The notes under the pieces are model-generated. The model did not search any database, was not told the origin of the DNA, and worked only from the letters and a program-made list of their open reading frames with translations. Of a DNA stretch of 12,843 nucleotides, positions 7,192-12,843 are shown piece after piece (within the stretch, counting starts at the first letter, position 1; every line of letters starts with the position of its first letter). Made by a program: the position numbers and the translations under genes. Origin of the DNA: JANMEX01 sp031423755 (GTDB lineage: Bacteria > Pseudomonadota > Alphaproteobacteria > Rhizobiales > Rhizobiaceae); contig JANPGC010000242.1 of the NCBI GenBank assembly GCA_031423755.1, positions 1-12,843 on the forward strand, given 5' to 3'.

Positions 7192-8202
7192 TCACCCATA
7201 AAAATCTCTGTACCATCGTACGAAGCGGGCAACACCTTCGCGAAATGGCGTCTGCGGCTGATAACCGGTCAAGGCTTTCAGCAACGAAGCGTCTGCCCAT
7301 GTCGCCGGCACGTCGCCCTTCTGCATAGGCATGTAATTGCGGATCGCCTTGCGGCCAATCTCATCCTCAATTGCATTGATGAAATCCATAAGCCGGACCT
7401 TGTCCGAGTTGCCAATGTTGACCACCCTGTAGGGTGCGACAGGGCTTAAGCTATCGCCTTCCGCAATTGCTGAGGCGTTTTCAGGGCGTGATGGCACAGC
7501 GTCAATCAACAGCCTTATGCCGCGTACCAAATCTTCGACATATGTGAAGTCGCGCCACATATCGCCATTGTTGTAAATGTCGATGGGCGTGCCATCGATA
7601 ATGCCTTTGGTAAACTTGAAAAGGGCCATGTCAGGCCTGCCCCAAGGACCGTAAACAGTAAAGAAGCGGAACATCGTGACAGGCAGCCCATAAACGTGGG
7701 CATAAGAGTGCCCCATCATTTCATTGGCCTTCTTGGTTGCGGCGTAGAAGGTCAGCGGTGTCTCTGTCTTCTCAGTCTCGGTGAATGGCATCAGCTCATT
7801 GGCACCATAGACCGACGACGTTGAGGCCATCAGCAGATGATCGATCTGCAGTTCACGAGCGCACTCCATCACATTGAAGGCCCCGATCAAGTTTGACTCG
7901 ACGTAAGCGCGCGGATTTTCGATGCTGTAGCGCACCCCTGCCTGTGCCGCCAAATGCACGATTACATCAGGCTGAAATGCCTTAACTGCGCCATTGAGCG
8001 CCGGCATATCTTCAAGCATCGCTTCGGTGGCGCTGAAATGCTCAAACTGCCGCAACATCGCATGCCGTCGTTGCTTAAGCCGCACATCGTAATAGTCAGT
8101 GATCCCGTCGTAGCCGTGAACACTGAAGCCCTCAGTCAAAAGCAGGCGTGAGAGATGGTAGCCGATAAAGCCTGCCGAACCAGTCACCAGGACTTTACGC
8201 AT
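7192..8202 (-). CDS. lpsL: UDP-glucuronate 4-epimerase (extended SDR)
   Basis: An extended short-chain dehydrogenase/reductase of 336 aa that closely resembles, from memory, rhizobial LpsL. LpsL converts UDP-glucuronate to UDP-galacturonate for lipopolysaccharide and other surface sugars. The NAD-binding glycine motif is GSAGFIG (8-14), with HLAAQAGVRYS (83-93), the Ser/Thr-rich ASTSSVYG (126-133), the catalytic Tyr153 and Lys157 in YAATKK, and the RFFTVYGPWGRPDMA segment characteristic of UDP-glucuronate epimerases. The protein looks complete. It lies 216 bp downstream of ugd on the same strand, whose product is its predicted substrate. A GGGAG sits about 11 nt before the ATG. The opposite-strand SnoaL-like gene converges on it with 115 bp between, and I see no clear terminator there. 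Confidence 0.9.
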   Translation of the reverse strand: MRKVLVTGSAGFIGYHLSRLLLTEGFSVHGYDGITDYYDVRLKQRRHAMLRQFEHFSATEAMLEDMPALNGAVKAFQPDVIVHLAAQAGVRYSIENPRAYVESNLIGAFNVMECARELQIDHLLMASTSSVYGANELMPFTETEKTETPLTFYAATKKANEMMGHSYAHVYGLPVTMFRFFTVYGPWGRPDMALFKFTKGIIDGTPIDIYNNGDMWRDFTYVEDLVRGIRLLIDAVPSRPENASAIAEGDSLSPVAPYRVVNIGNSDKVRLMDFINAIEDEIGRKAIRNYMPMQKGDVPATWADASLLKALTGYQPQTPFREGVARFVRWYRDFYG

Positions 8203-8418
8203 TCTTGTGTACTCCCACGTTCCGCTCAGTTGCAGGAACCGGCAAAGTTGGAATTTGAGTGGCCGCGATGATCATGGAAAATGGAAGTCCGCGTTGGCTC
8301 GACCTTTCTTTTGCCGTGACAGTATCCAGATCCGGGGTGTCCCAATGTCCACAACAATCGGGATTGGCAGCCGTCAGCTGGTGGCCGACTGCGAGAGGGG
8401 TGTGTTTCTTGCGCAGGC
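8203..8418 (-). other. ugd-lpsL spacer with a doubtful 75-codon frame
   Basis: A minus-strand frame of 75 codons (8195-8422) fills this gap almost exactly. Its GTG start overlaps the ugd TGA as GTGA, and its TAA lies 8 nt inside the lpsL start. That geometry would suit translational coupling. However, the product has no recognisable domain, its composition is mixed with no clear secondary-structure pattern, and no ribosome-binding site decides the start. I give it a low chance of being a gene. I found no convincing internal promoter. Confidence 0.3.
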
Positions 8419-9810
8419 TCACTCTGCATCAACCTCGTTCAGCCGCGTGCCGCGACCGATCGCGAAATACTCAAATCCTTGCTGCCGAAGATAGGTCGGG
8501 TCGTAGAGATTGCGTCCGTCGAAAATAATCGGGCGCAACAGCTCTTGCTTGAGCGCGCTGAAATCCGGGCCGCGAAAAGCCTTCCATTCGGTGACAATCA
8601 CAAGTGCGTCGGCGCCGTGCGCGGCCTCGTGAGGCGTATTGCAAAAGTTGATCCGCTCGTAACCATCTTCAATGCCCGACAGGTCCAACTTCAGAAGTCG
8701 CCTTGCCTCGTCCATGGCGACTGGATCATACGCGTTAATTTCAGCGCCGGCCTCAATCAACAGCCGGATGAGTTCCCGGCTGGGCGCTTCGCGCATGTCG
8801 TCAGTCTCCGGCTTGAAAGCCAGACCCCAAACAGCAAACCGCATTCCACCGAGGTCGGGCCCAAGCCTGCTCCTGATTTTCTCGAACAAGACGCGCTTTT
8901 GACGGGCATTCACCGAATTGACGGCCTTGAGAATACTGAGTTCAAGACCGTTTTCCACGGCCGTTCGCTGCAACGCATTGACATCCTTGGGAAAACAGGA
9001 GCCCCCATAACCGGTGCCAGCATAGAGAAAGCTGTAGCCTATTCGCGTGTCAGCACCGATGCCCTGCCGCACCATCTCGATGTCGACACCAACCCGGTCA
9101 GCCAGATTGGCCATCTCGTTCATAAAGCTGATGCGGGTGGCAAGCATCGCATTGGCTGCATATTTTGTGAACTCTGCAGAACGGCGGTCCATAAAGATCA
9201 AGCGATCATGATTCCGGTTGAAAGGCGCATAAAGCGTGCGCATGGTTGCGCGCGCACGGTCGGCAGACGGATCTGTGCCGTTCACGCCAATGATGATCCG
9301 ATCCGGGCGCATGAAGTCGGCTATGGCAGCGCCCTCTTTGAGAAATTCGGGATTGGAGACAACGCTGAAGGACAAATCGCCAAGGTTGCGCTGACGCAGT
9401 TGCTCGTCGATGACCATTGCCACTTTATCTCCGGTGCCAACGGGCACTGTTGATTTGTTTATGACGGTCTTGGCGCTTGTCATGAATCGGCCGATGTTTG
9501 AGGCAGCGGCGAGGACGTGTCGAAGGTCCGCCCCGCCGTCCTCGTCAGCGGGCGTGCCAACGGCGATGAACTGAACGTCAGAGTAATGAACGCCAAGCTC
9601 GACATCGTCGGTGAACATCAGCCGTCCGGCAGCCGTGTTGCGCTCAAACAATTCACGCAATCCCTGTTCATATATCGGAATTTTGCCGGAATTCAGCGCG
9701 CGGACTTTGCTGGAATTCAGATCCATGCACATGACGAAATTGCCCTGTTCGGCAAGGCATGTCGCAGTCACCAAACCAACGTAGCCGGTGCCAATGATTG
9801 TAATTTTCAT
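8419..9810 (-). CDS. ugd: UDP-glucose 6-dehydrogenase
   Basis: A UDP-glucose/GDP-mannose dehydrogenase of 463 aa. It oxidises UDP-glucose to UDP-glucuronate with two NAD+ in the cytoplasm. The N-terminal Rossmann motif is GTGYVGL (7-13). NKSTVPVGT (118-126), NPEFLKEG (153-160), Lys216 and Asn220 in TKYAAN, and the catalytic Cys272 in GGSCFPKD (269-276) are all present. The C-terminal NAD-family domain includes GLAFKPETDDMREAPS. The start MKITIIGTGYVG is natural, although the Shine-Dalgarno is weak. The length and opening resemble the roughly 450-470-aa enzymes of beta- and gammaproteobacteria more than the roughly 440-aa rhizobial RkpK type; this is a judgement by eye. With lpsL downstream it would provide UDP-GlcA and then UDP-GalA for capsule, exopolysaccharide or LPS. 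Confidence 0.93.
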   Translation of the reverse strand: MKITIIGTGYVGLVTATCLAEQGNFVMCMDLNSSKVRALNSGKIPIYEQGLRELFERNTAAGRLMFTDDVELGVHYSDVQFIAVGTPADEDGGADLRHVLAAASNIGRFMTSAKTVINKSTVPVGTGDKVAMVIDEQLRQRNLGDLSFSVVSNPEFLKEGAAIADFMRPDRIIIGVNGTDPSADRARATMRTLYAPFNRNHDRLIFMDRRSAEFTKYAANAMLATRISFMNEMANLADRVGVDIEMVRQGIGADTRIGYSFLYAGTGYGGSCFPKDVNALQRTAVENGLELSILKAVNSVNARQKRVLFEKIRSRLGPDLGGMRFAVWGLAFKPETDDMREAPSRELIRLLIEAGAEINAYDPVAMDEARRLLKLDLSGIEDGYERINFCNTPHEAAHGADALVIVTEWKAFRGPDFSALKQELLRPIIFDGRNLYDPTYLRQQGFEYFAIGRGTRLNEVDAE

Positions 9811-9875
9811 GCTTCAGACCACAGTCGCCATGTTGCAGTGTTTCTCGTTTCGCCAGCAATCAGAACGCGGGACAT

Positions 9876-9903
9876 TCCATAACCGGCGTGGTTGACTTTG
9901 CAA
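9876..9903 (-). promoter_or_regulatory. possible ugd promoter
   Basis: On the minus strand TTGCAA (9903-9898) and TATGGA (9881-9876) are separated by 16 nt, about 65 nt upstream of the ugd ATG. Both boxes are imperfect, so this is only a candidate housekeeping-sigma promoter. Confidence 0.25.
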
Positions 9904-10011
9904 ACCGAAACAGCATGGCCATGTTGGCGTTTTGCGGTGTGGTCCCTCGCGCGCGCACTGGTGCATGTCACCGTTGCGGCTTCGGCGGCGGTGGCTGTGT
10001 TGGGGGCCGCC

Positions 10012-10043
10012 ATGGTGTTGCTGCGTCAGACAACACCATTTTT
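10012..10043 (+). terminator. orphan plus-strand terminator-like hairpin
   Basis: ATGGTGTTG (10012-10020) and CAACACCAT (10031-10039) form a perfect 9-bp stem with a 10-nt loop, followed at once by a run of five T (10039-10043). It has the shape of an intrinsic terminator for plus-strand transcription, yet no plus-strand gene precedes it. It may end an unannotated short RNA or may block antisense transcription. The stem is only moderately G+C-rich. Confidence 0.45.
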
Positions 10044-10137
10044 CATTCCCTTAAAACTGCGCCGAGGATTGCGGTCGACCTTCTCGATGCCTGGAAGGCG
10101 GAGAACCAAACTGGCGATGGCGCTTCCCCGCAAACGT

Positions 10138-10162
10138 AAAAAGCGGAGCCAAAGCCCCGCTT
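10138..10162 (-). terminator. intrinsic terminator of cspA
   Basis: On the minus strand AAGCGGGGC, loop TTTG and GCTCCGCTT form a 9-bp stem with one G-U wobble, directly followed by five T. It lies 22 nt past the cspA stop codon and should end the cspA mRNA as a monocistronic transcript of about 410 nt. Confidence 0.85.
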
Positions 10163-10183
10163 CTCAAATTCAAATGCCCAAAA

Positions 10184-10393
10184 TCAGGCCGCAGACAGCT
10201 GGTCCGCAGAGGACTTGCCGGTGCGGCGGTCCTGGGTGATTTCGTAATTGACCTTCTGGCCGTCGTTCAGCGCGTTCATGCCTGAGCGCTCAACGGCGGA
10301 AATGTGGACGAAAATATCCGGCCCGCCGGCATCCGGCTGAATGAAACCATAGCCCTTTTGGCCGTTGAACCATTTGACAGTACCTGTCGCCAT
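10184..10393 (-). CDS. cspA: cold-shock protein, CspA family
   Basis: A 69-residue single cold-shock domain protein that binds single-stranded RNA and DNA and melts RNA structure. The five-strand OB fold is evident: GTVKWFNGQKGYGFIQ at the N-terminus with RNP1 as KGYGFIQ (13-19) and Phe17, RNP2 as DIFVHI (26-31) with Phe28 and His30, and LNDGQKVNYEI (42-52). The length is standard. The ATG has AAGGA 10 nt upstream. The transcript is bounded by a clear promoter (10554-10582) and terminator (10138-10162), and carries an unusually structured leader of about 154 nt. Rhizobia carry several csp paralogues, and this one may or may not be cold-induced; the structured leader suggests post-transcriptional control. 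Confidence 0.96.
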   Translation of the reverse strand: MATGTVKWFNGQKGYGFIQPDAGGPDIFVHISAVERSGMNALNDGQKVNYEITQDRRTGKSSADQLSAA

Positions 10394-10425
10394 TTAAGTC
10401 TGTTCCTTGTGACTGGCTGACGTTT

Positions 10426-10449
10426 GACTGGCGCCTTTTCGCGCCAGTC
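10426..10449 (-). promoter_or_regulatory. leader hairpin upstream of cspA start
   Basis: GACTGGCGC (10426-10434) and GCGCCAGTC (10441-10449) are perfect 9-bp arms around a 6-nt loop, GAAAAG on the RNA. On the RNA the 5' arm GACTGGC can alternatively pair with a second GCCAGTC at 10411-10417, which touches the Shine-Dalgarno region. Two mutually exclusive structures are therefore possible. There is no U-tract, so this is not a terminator. Confidence 0.6.
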
Positions 10450-10483
10450 GGCTGGGATCGAAGTTTCCGGATTCAACGTCGGC

Positions 10484-10518
10484 AAGCAAGGAAGTCTTGG
10501 AAAGCAAGGAAGTCTTGG
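10484..10518 (-). repeat. tandem 18-nt duplication in cspA leader
   Basis: AAGCAAGGAAGTCTTGG occurs at 10484-10500 and again, identically, at 10502-10518, separated by one A. On the mRNA each copy reads CCAAGACTTCCTTGCTT and contains the anti-Shine-Dalgarno heptamer TTCCTTG. A partial echo, CAAGAC, occurs again nearer the 5' end (about 10533-10538). The identity of the two copies suggests recent duplication. Confidence 0.85.
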
Positions 10519-10553
10519 CGGCAGATCGTGTGGTCTTGAAGCTCGATGTGAAA

Positions 10554-10582
10554 TTTATAGGCACGATTTTTCGCAAGTGCAA
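10554..10582 (-). promoter_or_regulatory. cspA promoter
   Basis: On the minus strand TTGCAC (10582-10577) and TATAAA (10559-10554) are spaced by exactly 17 nt and sit in a locally A+T-rich patch. Four of six -35 bases and five of six -10 bases fit the housekeeping consensus. This is the best promoter in the window, and it places the start near 10547. Confidence 0.7.
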
Positions 10583-10710
10583 GACGACCGGCGCGGCAAG
10601 CGCCCTTGCGTCATTCGCCCGTTGGTGAAACGATGCTGTTGGAACGCTGGAGGAGTGTTCCTTGCGACGGTCGTCAGACCGGCCGCCGCCACCCTTGGAC
10701 CATGCGGTTG

Positions 10711-10716
10711 AGGAGG
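10711..10716 (+). promoter_or_regulatory. strong ribosome-binding site of EF-G-like gene
   Basis: AGGAGG is a full Shine-Dalgarno sequence 7 nt before the ATG at 10724, which fixes the start. Its promoter was not identified; it must lie in the roughly 140 bp between this site and the divergent cspA promoter, or overlap the latter. Confidence 0.85.
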
Positions 10717-10723
10717 CCAAATC

Positions 10724-12781
10724 ATGGGAAAACGTAGCGGAGAACGATCCACGGGTCCGAAATGCGTCGCCATTGTCGGACCCTTTGCAAGTGGCAAGAC
10801 AAGCCTCTTTGAAGCGCTCCTCGCCCGAACGGGCGCAATAGCCAAGCAGGCCGCAGCCGGTTCCGGCAATACGGTTGGCGACCCTTCCCCAGAAGCCAAA
10901 GCCCACAAGATGAGTGTGGAGGCAACCATCGCCTCAACGGCGTTTATGGGCGAGAGTATCACTTTTGTTGATTGCCCCGGCTCGGTCGAGTTCGCGCATG
11001 AGGCCGAGCCCGTGCTTGCGGCTGCCGACATGGCGGTGGTGGTGGCGGAGGCCGATGAGAAGAAGCTGCCGGCGCTGCAACTGGCGCTGCGGCGGCTGGA
11101 TGATCTCGGCATTCCGCATGTTTTGTTTTTGAACAAGATCGACAAGGCCAGCCAAAGCGTGCGCGACACGTTGAAGCTGCTGCAACCCGTAAGCCGCACG
11201 CCAATGCTGCTGCGCCAGATTCCGATATGGAAAGACGGAATCGCAACCGGCTACATCGACCTCGCGCTGGAGCGGGCGTTCGTCTACCGCGAACATGCAG
11301 AATCGCAGATGATCCCGCTTTCAGGAGATGACGCTGCGCGTGAGATCGAGGCGCGCTACTCGATGCTGGAACGGCTCGCCGATCATGACGACGAATTGAT
11401 GGAGCAACTGCTGACCGACATCGCCCCGCCGAAGGACGAGGTGTTCGACGACCTCGCAGCTGACCTGCGCGAAGGCTTGGTGATGCCCGTGTTCATCGGC
11501 GCGGCAGAGCGCGGCAACGGCATTTCGCGGCTGTTGAAGGCCATCCGCCACGAGGGGCCGGACTCTGCTGTCACCGCCAGGCGGCTCGGCATTTCGGCGA
11601 CCGTGCCGACAGTGCAGGTCATCAAGTCGATCCATACCTCGCATGCCGGAAAACTCTCCGTAGCGCGCATCTTCGGCGGCGCGATCAATGATGCCGCCGA
11701 CTTGACATTGCCCGACGGCCAGACGGCACGGATTTCAGGTATCTACAGCCTCCTCGGCATGGCGCAAAAGAAGCTGGCCTCCGCAGCCGCTGGCGAGACT
11801 GTCGCTCTCGGCAAGCTGGACCAGGCCAAGACTGGCCAGACGCTTTCAGCCGGTAAGTCGGCTACCAAACAGCTCACCGTCGCCTTAGCTCCTACCCCGG
11901 TCATGTCGATGTCTGTGCAGCCGAAGGAGCGCAAAGACGAGGTCAAACTGTCAGCAGCGCTAAACAAGATCGCCGACGAAGACCCGTCGCTGCAAGTGCA
12001 CCATGCGGCACAAACCGCCGAGACGATCCTCGGCGGCCAAGGAGAAATGCACTTGCGCGTCGTGCTGGAGCGGCTGTCTGGGCGCTACGGCATTGCGGCT
12101 GACACCAAGGTGCCGCTGGTCGCCTGGCGCGAGACCATATCCAAATCCGCCACCCACCGCGCCCGCCACAAGAAACAGTCCGGCGGGCATGGCCAGTTCG
12201 GCGATGTGCAGCTTGACGTCAAGCCGTTGCCGCGCGGGACGGGATTTGAGTTTACCGACACGATCACCGGCGGCGTGGTGCCGAAAAATTACATCCCGTC
12301 GGTCGAAGAAGGCGTGCGCGATTTCCTGAAGTTCGGCCCGCTCGGCTTCCCGCTGGTCGATCTTGCCGTCAACCTGTCGGACGGCTCCTATCACACGGTC
12401 GATTCATCCGATATGGCCTTCCAGATGGCAGCAAAACAGTGCCTGCGCGAGGCGATTCCATCCTGCGGATCTGTGCTTCTGGAGCCGGTGATGAAGGTTG
12501 AAGTCGTAACGCCCGAAAGCGGCATGGCGGCAGCAACGGGCATTCTCACGCAACGCCGTGGCCAGATCCTCGGCTTCAACCCGCGCGAAGGCTGGGAAGG
12601 CTGGAATGTTATCGAGGCGCTGGCGCCGGAATCGGAGCTGCGCGGGCTGATCGTCGAGCTGCGCTCGGCCACCTCGGGCGTCGCGTCCTATACCGCGAGT
12701 TTCGACCACATGGCGGAATTGGCGGGACGCATGGCCGATGATGTGATCAAAGCGCATGGGAAGAGGAATGCGGAGGGGTGA
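10724..12781 (+). CDS. elongation factor G-like GTPase
   Basis: A 685-residue paralogue of translation factor EF-G with all domains in order: G domain (1 to about 285), domain II (about 300-390), domain III with GGQGEMHLRVVLERL (about 435-449), domain IV with KKQSGGHGQFG (about 483-493) and domain V ending in RRGQILGF. The G motifs are GPFASGKT (19-26), DCPG (83-86) and NKID (137-140). Two features separate it from true EF-G. The catalytic His after DxxG is Ser87, and switch I RGITI is replaced by HKMSV (61-65). It is therefore likely not the main translocase; related EF-G-like proteins have poorly known roles at the ribosome. The essential fusA would normally sit with rpsL, rpsG and tuf, which are absent here. 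It diverges from cspA. Confidence 0.9.
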   Translation: MGKRSGERSTGPKCVAIVGPFASGKTSLFEALLARTGAIAKQAAAGSGNTVGDPSPEAKAHKMSVEATIASTAFMGESITFVDCPGSVEFAHEAEPVLAAADMAVVVAEADEKKLPALQLALRRLDDLGIPHVLFLNKIDKASQSVRDTLKLLQPVSRTPMLLRQIPIWKDGIATGYIDLALERAFVYREHAESQMIPLSGDDAAREIEARYSMLERLADHDDELMEQLLTDIAPPKDEVFDDLAADLREGLVMPVFIGAAERGNGISRLLKAIRHEGPDSAVTARRLGISATVPTVQVIKSIHTSHAGKLSVARIFGGAINDAADLTLPDGQTARISGIYSLLGMAQKKLASAAAGETVALGKLDQAKTGQTLSAGKSATKQLTVALAPTPVMSMSVQPKERKDEVKLSAALNKIADEDPSLQVHHAAQTAETILGGQGEMHLRVVLERLSGRYGIAADTKVPLVAWRETISKSATHRARHKKQSGGHGQFGDVQLDVKPLPRGTGFEFTDTITGGVVPKNYIPSVEEGVRDFLKFGPLGFPLVDLAVNLSDGSYHTVDSSDMAFQMAAKQCLREAIPSCGSVLLEPVMKVEVVTPESGMAAATGILTQRRGQILGFNPREGWEGWNVIEALAPESELRGLIVELRSATSGVASYTASFDHMAELAGRMADDVIKAHGKRNAEG

Positions 12782-12799
12782 AGACCAGTGGCAACCCTC

Positions 12800-12843
12800 G
12801 GAGCTGCCCCTCATCCGCCCCTATCGGGGCACCTTCTCCCCGC
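12800..12843 (+). repeat. mosaic palindromic repeat, cut by window end
   Basis: Just after the EF-G-like gene comes CCCCTCATCCGCCCC, a hairpin GCCCC-TATC-GGGGC (12817-12830) and then ACCTTCTCCCCGC at the edge. This is the usual opening of a C-rich rhizobial intergenic repeat whose next part should mirror the CTTCTCCCCGC. It may also help end transcription, but there is no T-run in view. Confidence 0.6.

Larger units (their letters stand above)
9811..10137. other. intergenic region upstream of ugd
   Basis: No gene is supported. Plus-strand frames at 9888-10139 and 9892-10239 run through the cspA terminator, and the second also enters cspA. One contains a run of Ala, Val and Leu that mimics a membrane segment but has no family features. 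The region should hold the ugd promoter on the minus strand and has a terminator-like hairpin on the plus strand (10012-10043), listed separately. Confidence 0.55.
10394..10547 (-). promoter_or_regulatory. cspA 5' leader, candidate RNA switch
   Basis: With transcription starting about 7 nt after the -10 box (near 10547), the leader is about 154 nt, close to the roughly 160-nt leader of E. coli cspA. It contains two tandem copies of an 18-nt unit (10484-10518), a perfect 9-bp hairpin (10426-10449) and the Shine-Dalgarno CAAGGAA (10409-10403). Each tandem copy holds TTCCTTG on the RNA, an exact 7-nt complement of CAAGGAA (plus-strand positions 10487-10493 and 10505-10511), so either copy could cover the ribosome-binding site. 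Sequence complementarity is seen directly; regulation by it is inference. Confidence 0.5.

Noticed and set aside
9892..10239. 115-codon plus-strand frame with an Ala/Val/Leu-rich membrane-like segment
   Set aside because: It runs through the cspA terminator and into cspA on the other strand, has no ribosome-binding site and crosses the orphan hairpin.
10484..10518. Tandem 17-nt repeat considered as a CRISPR or mini-satellite
   Set aside because: Only two copies with a 1-nt spacer; not CRISPR-like. It is better explained as a leader duplication.
10394..10906. 170-codon minus-strand frame upstream of cspA, ending just before the cspA start
   Set aside because: It overlaps the EF-G-like start region, the cspA promoter and the leader. 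The repeated KTSLLS in it is just the 18-nt leader duplication translated.

Overview
The window looks like the chromosome of an alphaproteobacterium of the order Rhizobiales, most likely from the Mesorhizobium/Phyllobacteriaceae group. This is an inference from protein style (a LpsL-type epimerase, an AatA-type aminotransferase, an EF-G-like paralogue), from the high G+C of most genes with long antisense shadow frames, and from C/G-rich mosaic palindromes of the kind common between rhizobial genes. No tRNA, rRNA, transposase, integrase or CRISPR array was found.

Layout. Positions 1-647 hold no convincing gene but carry a composite palindromic element (327-499). Positions 648-1831 form a short stretch with visibly lower G+C: a small acidic hypothetical protein (minus) diverging from an HNH endonuclease with an N-terminal domain I do not recognise (plus). 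It looks like an acquired patch and may be defence-related. A PLP-dependent aspartate aminotransferase (aatA, minus) converges on the HNH gene. Its promoter region is shared with a divergent EAL-domain protein (3211-4098). The EAL gene is followed on the plus strand by a glutathione S-transferase, a secreted gamma-glutamyltransferase (ggt) and a SnoaL-like protein. Spacing of 35-96 nt makes the last three a plausible glutathione-related transcription unit.

On the minus strand, ugd (UDP-glucose 6-dehydrogenase) and lpsL (UDP-glucuronate 4-epimerase) catalyse consecutive steps, UDP-Glc to UDP-GlcA to UDP-GalA, which supply acidic sugars for surface polysaccharide. A roughly 330-bp gap follows with an orphan plus-strand terminator-like hairpin. 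Next comes cspA (minus), which has a clear terminator, a near-consensus promoter and a leader of about 154 nt. Diverging from cspA is a 685-aa EF-G-like GTPase lacking the catalytic His and the RGITI switch of true EF-G. The window ends in the first part of another mosaic repeat.

The most interesting signal is the cspA leader. It holds two tandem 18-nt copies that each contain a 7-nt perfect complement of the cspA ribosome-binding site. It also has a perfect 9-bp hairpin whose 5' arm could alternatively pair with a second target just upstream of the Shine-Dalgarno sequence. Together these look like a built-in RNA switch. Second in interest is the HNH protein with its unknown N-terminal domain.
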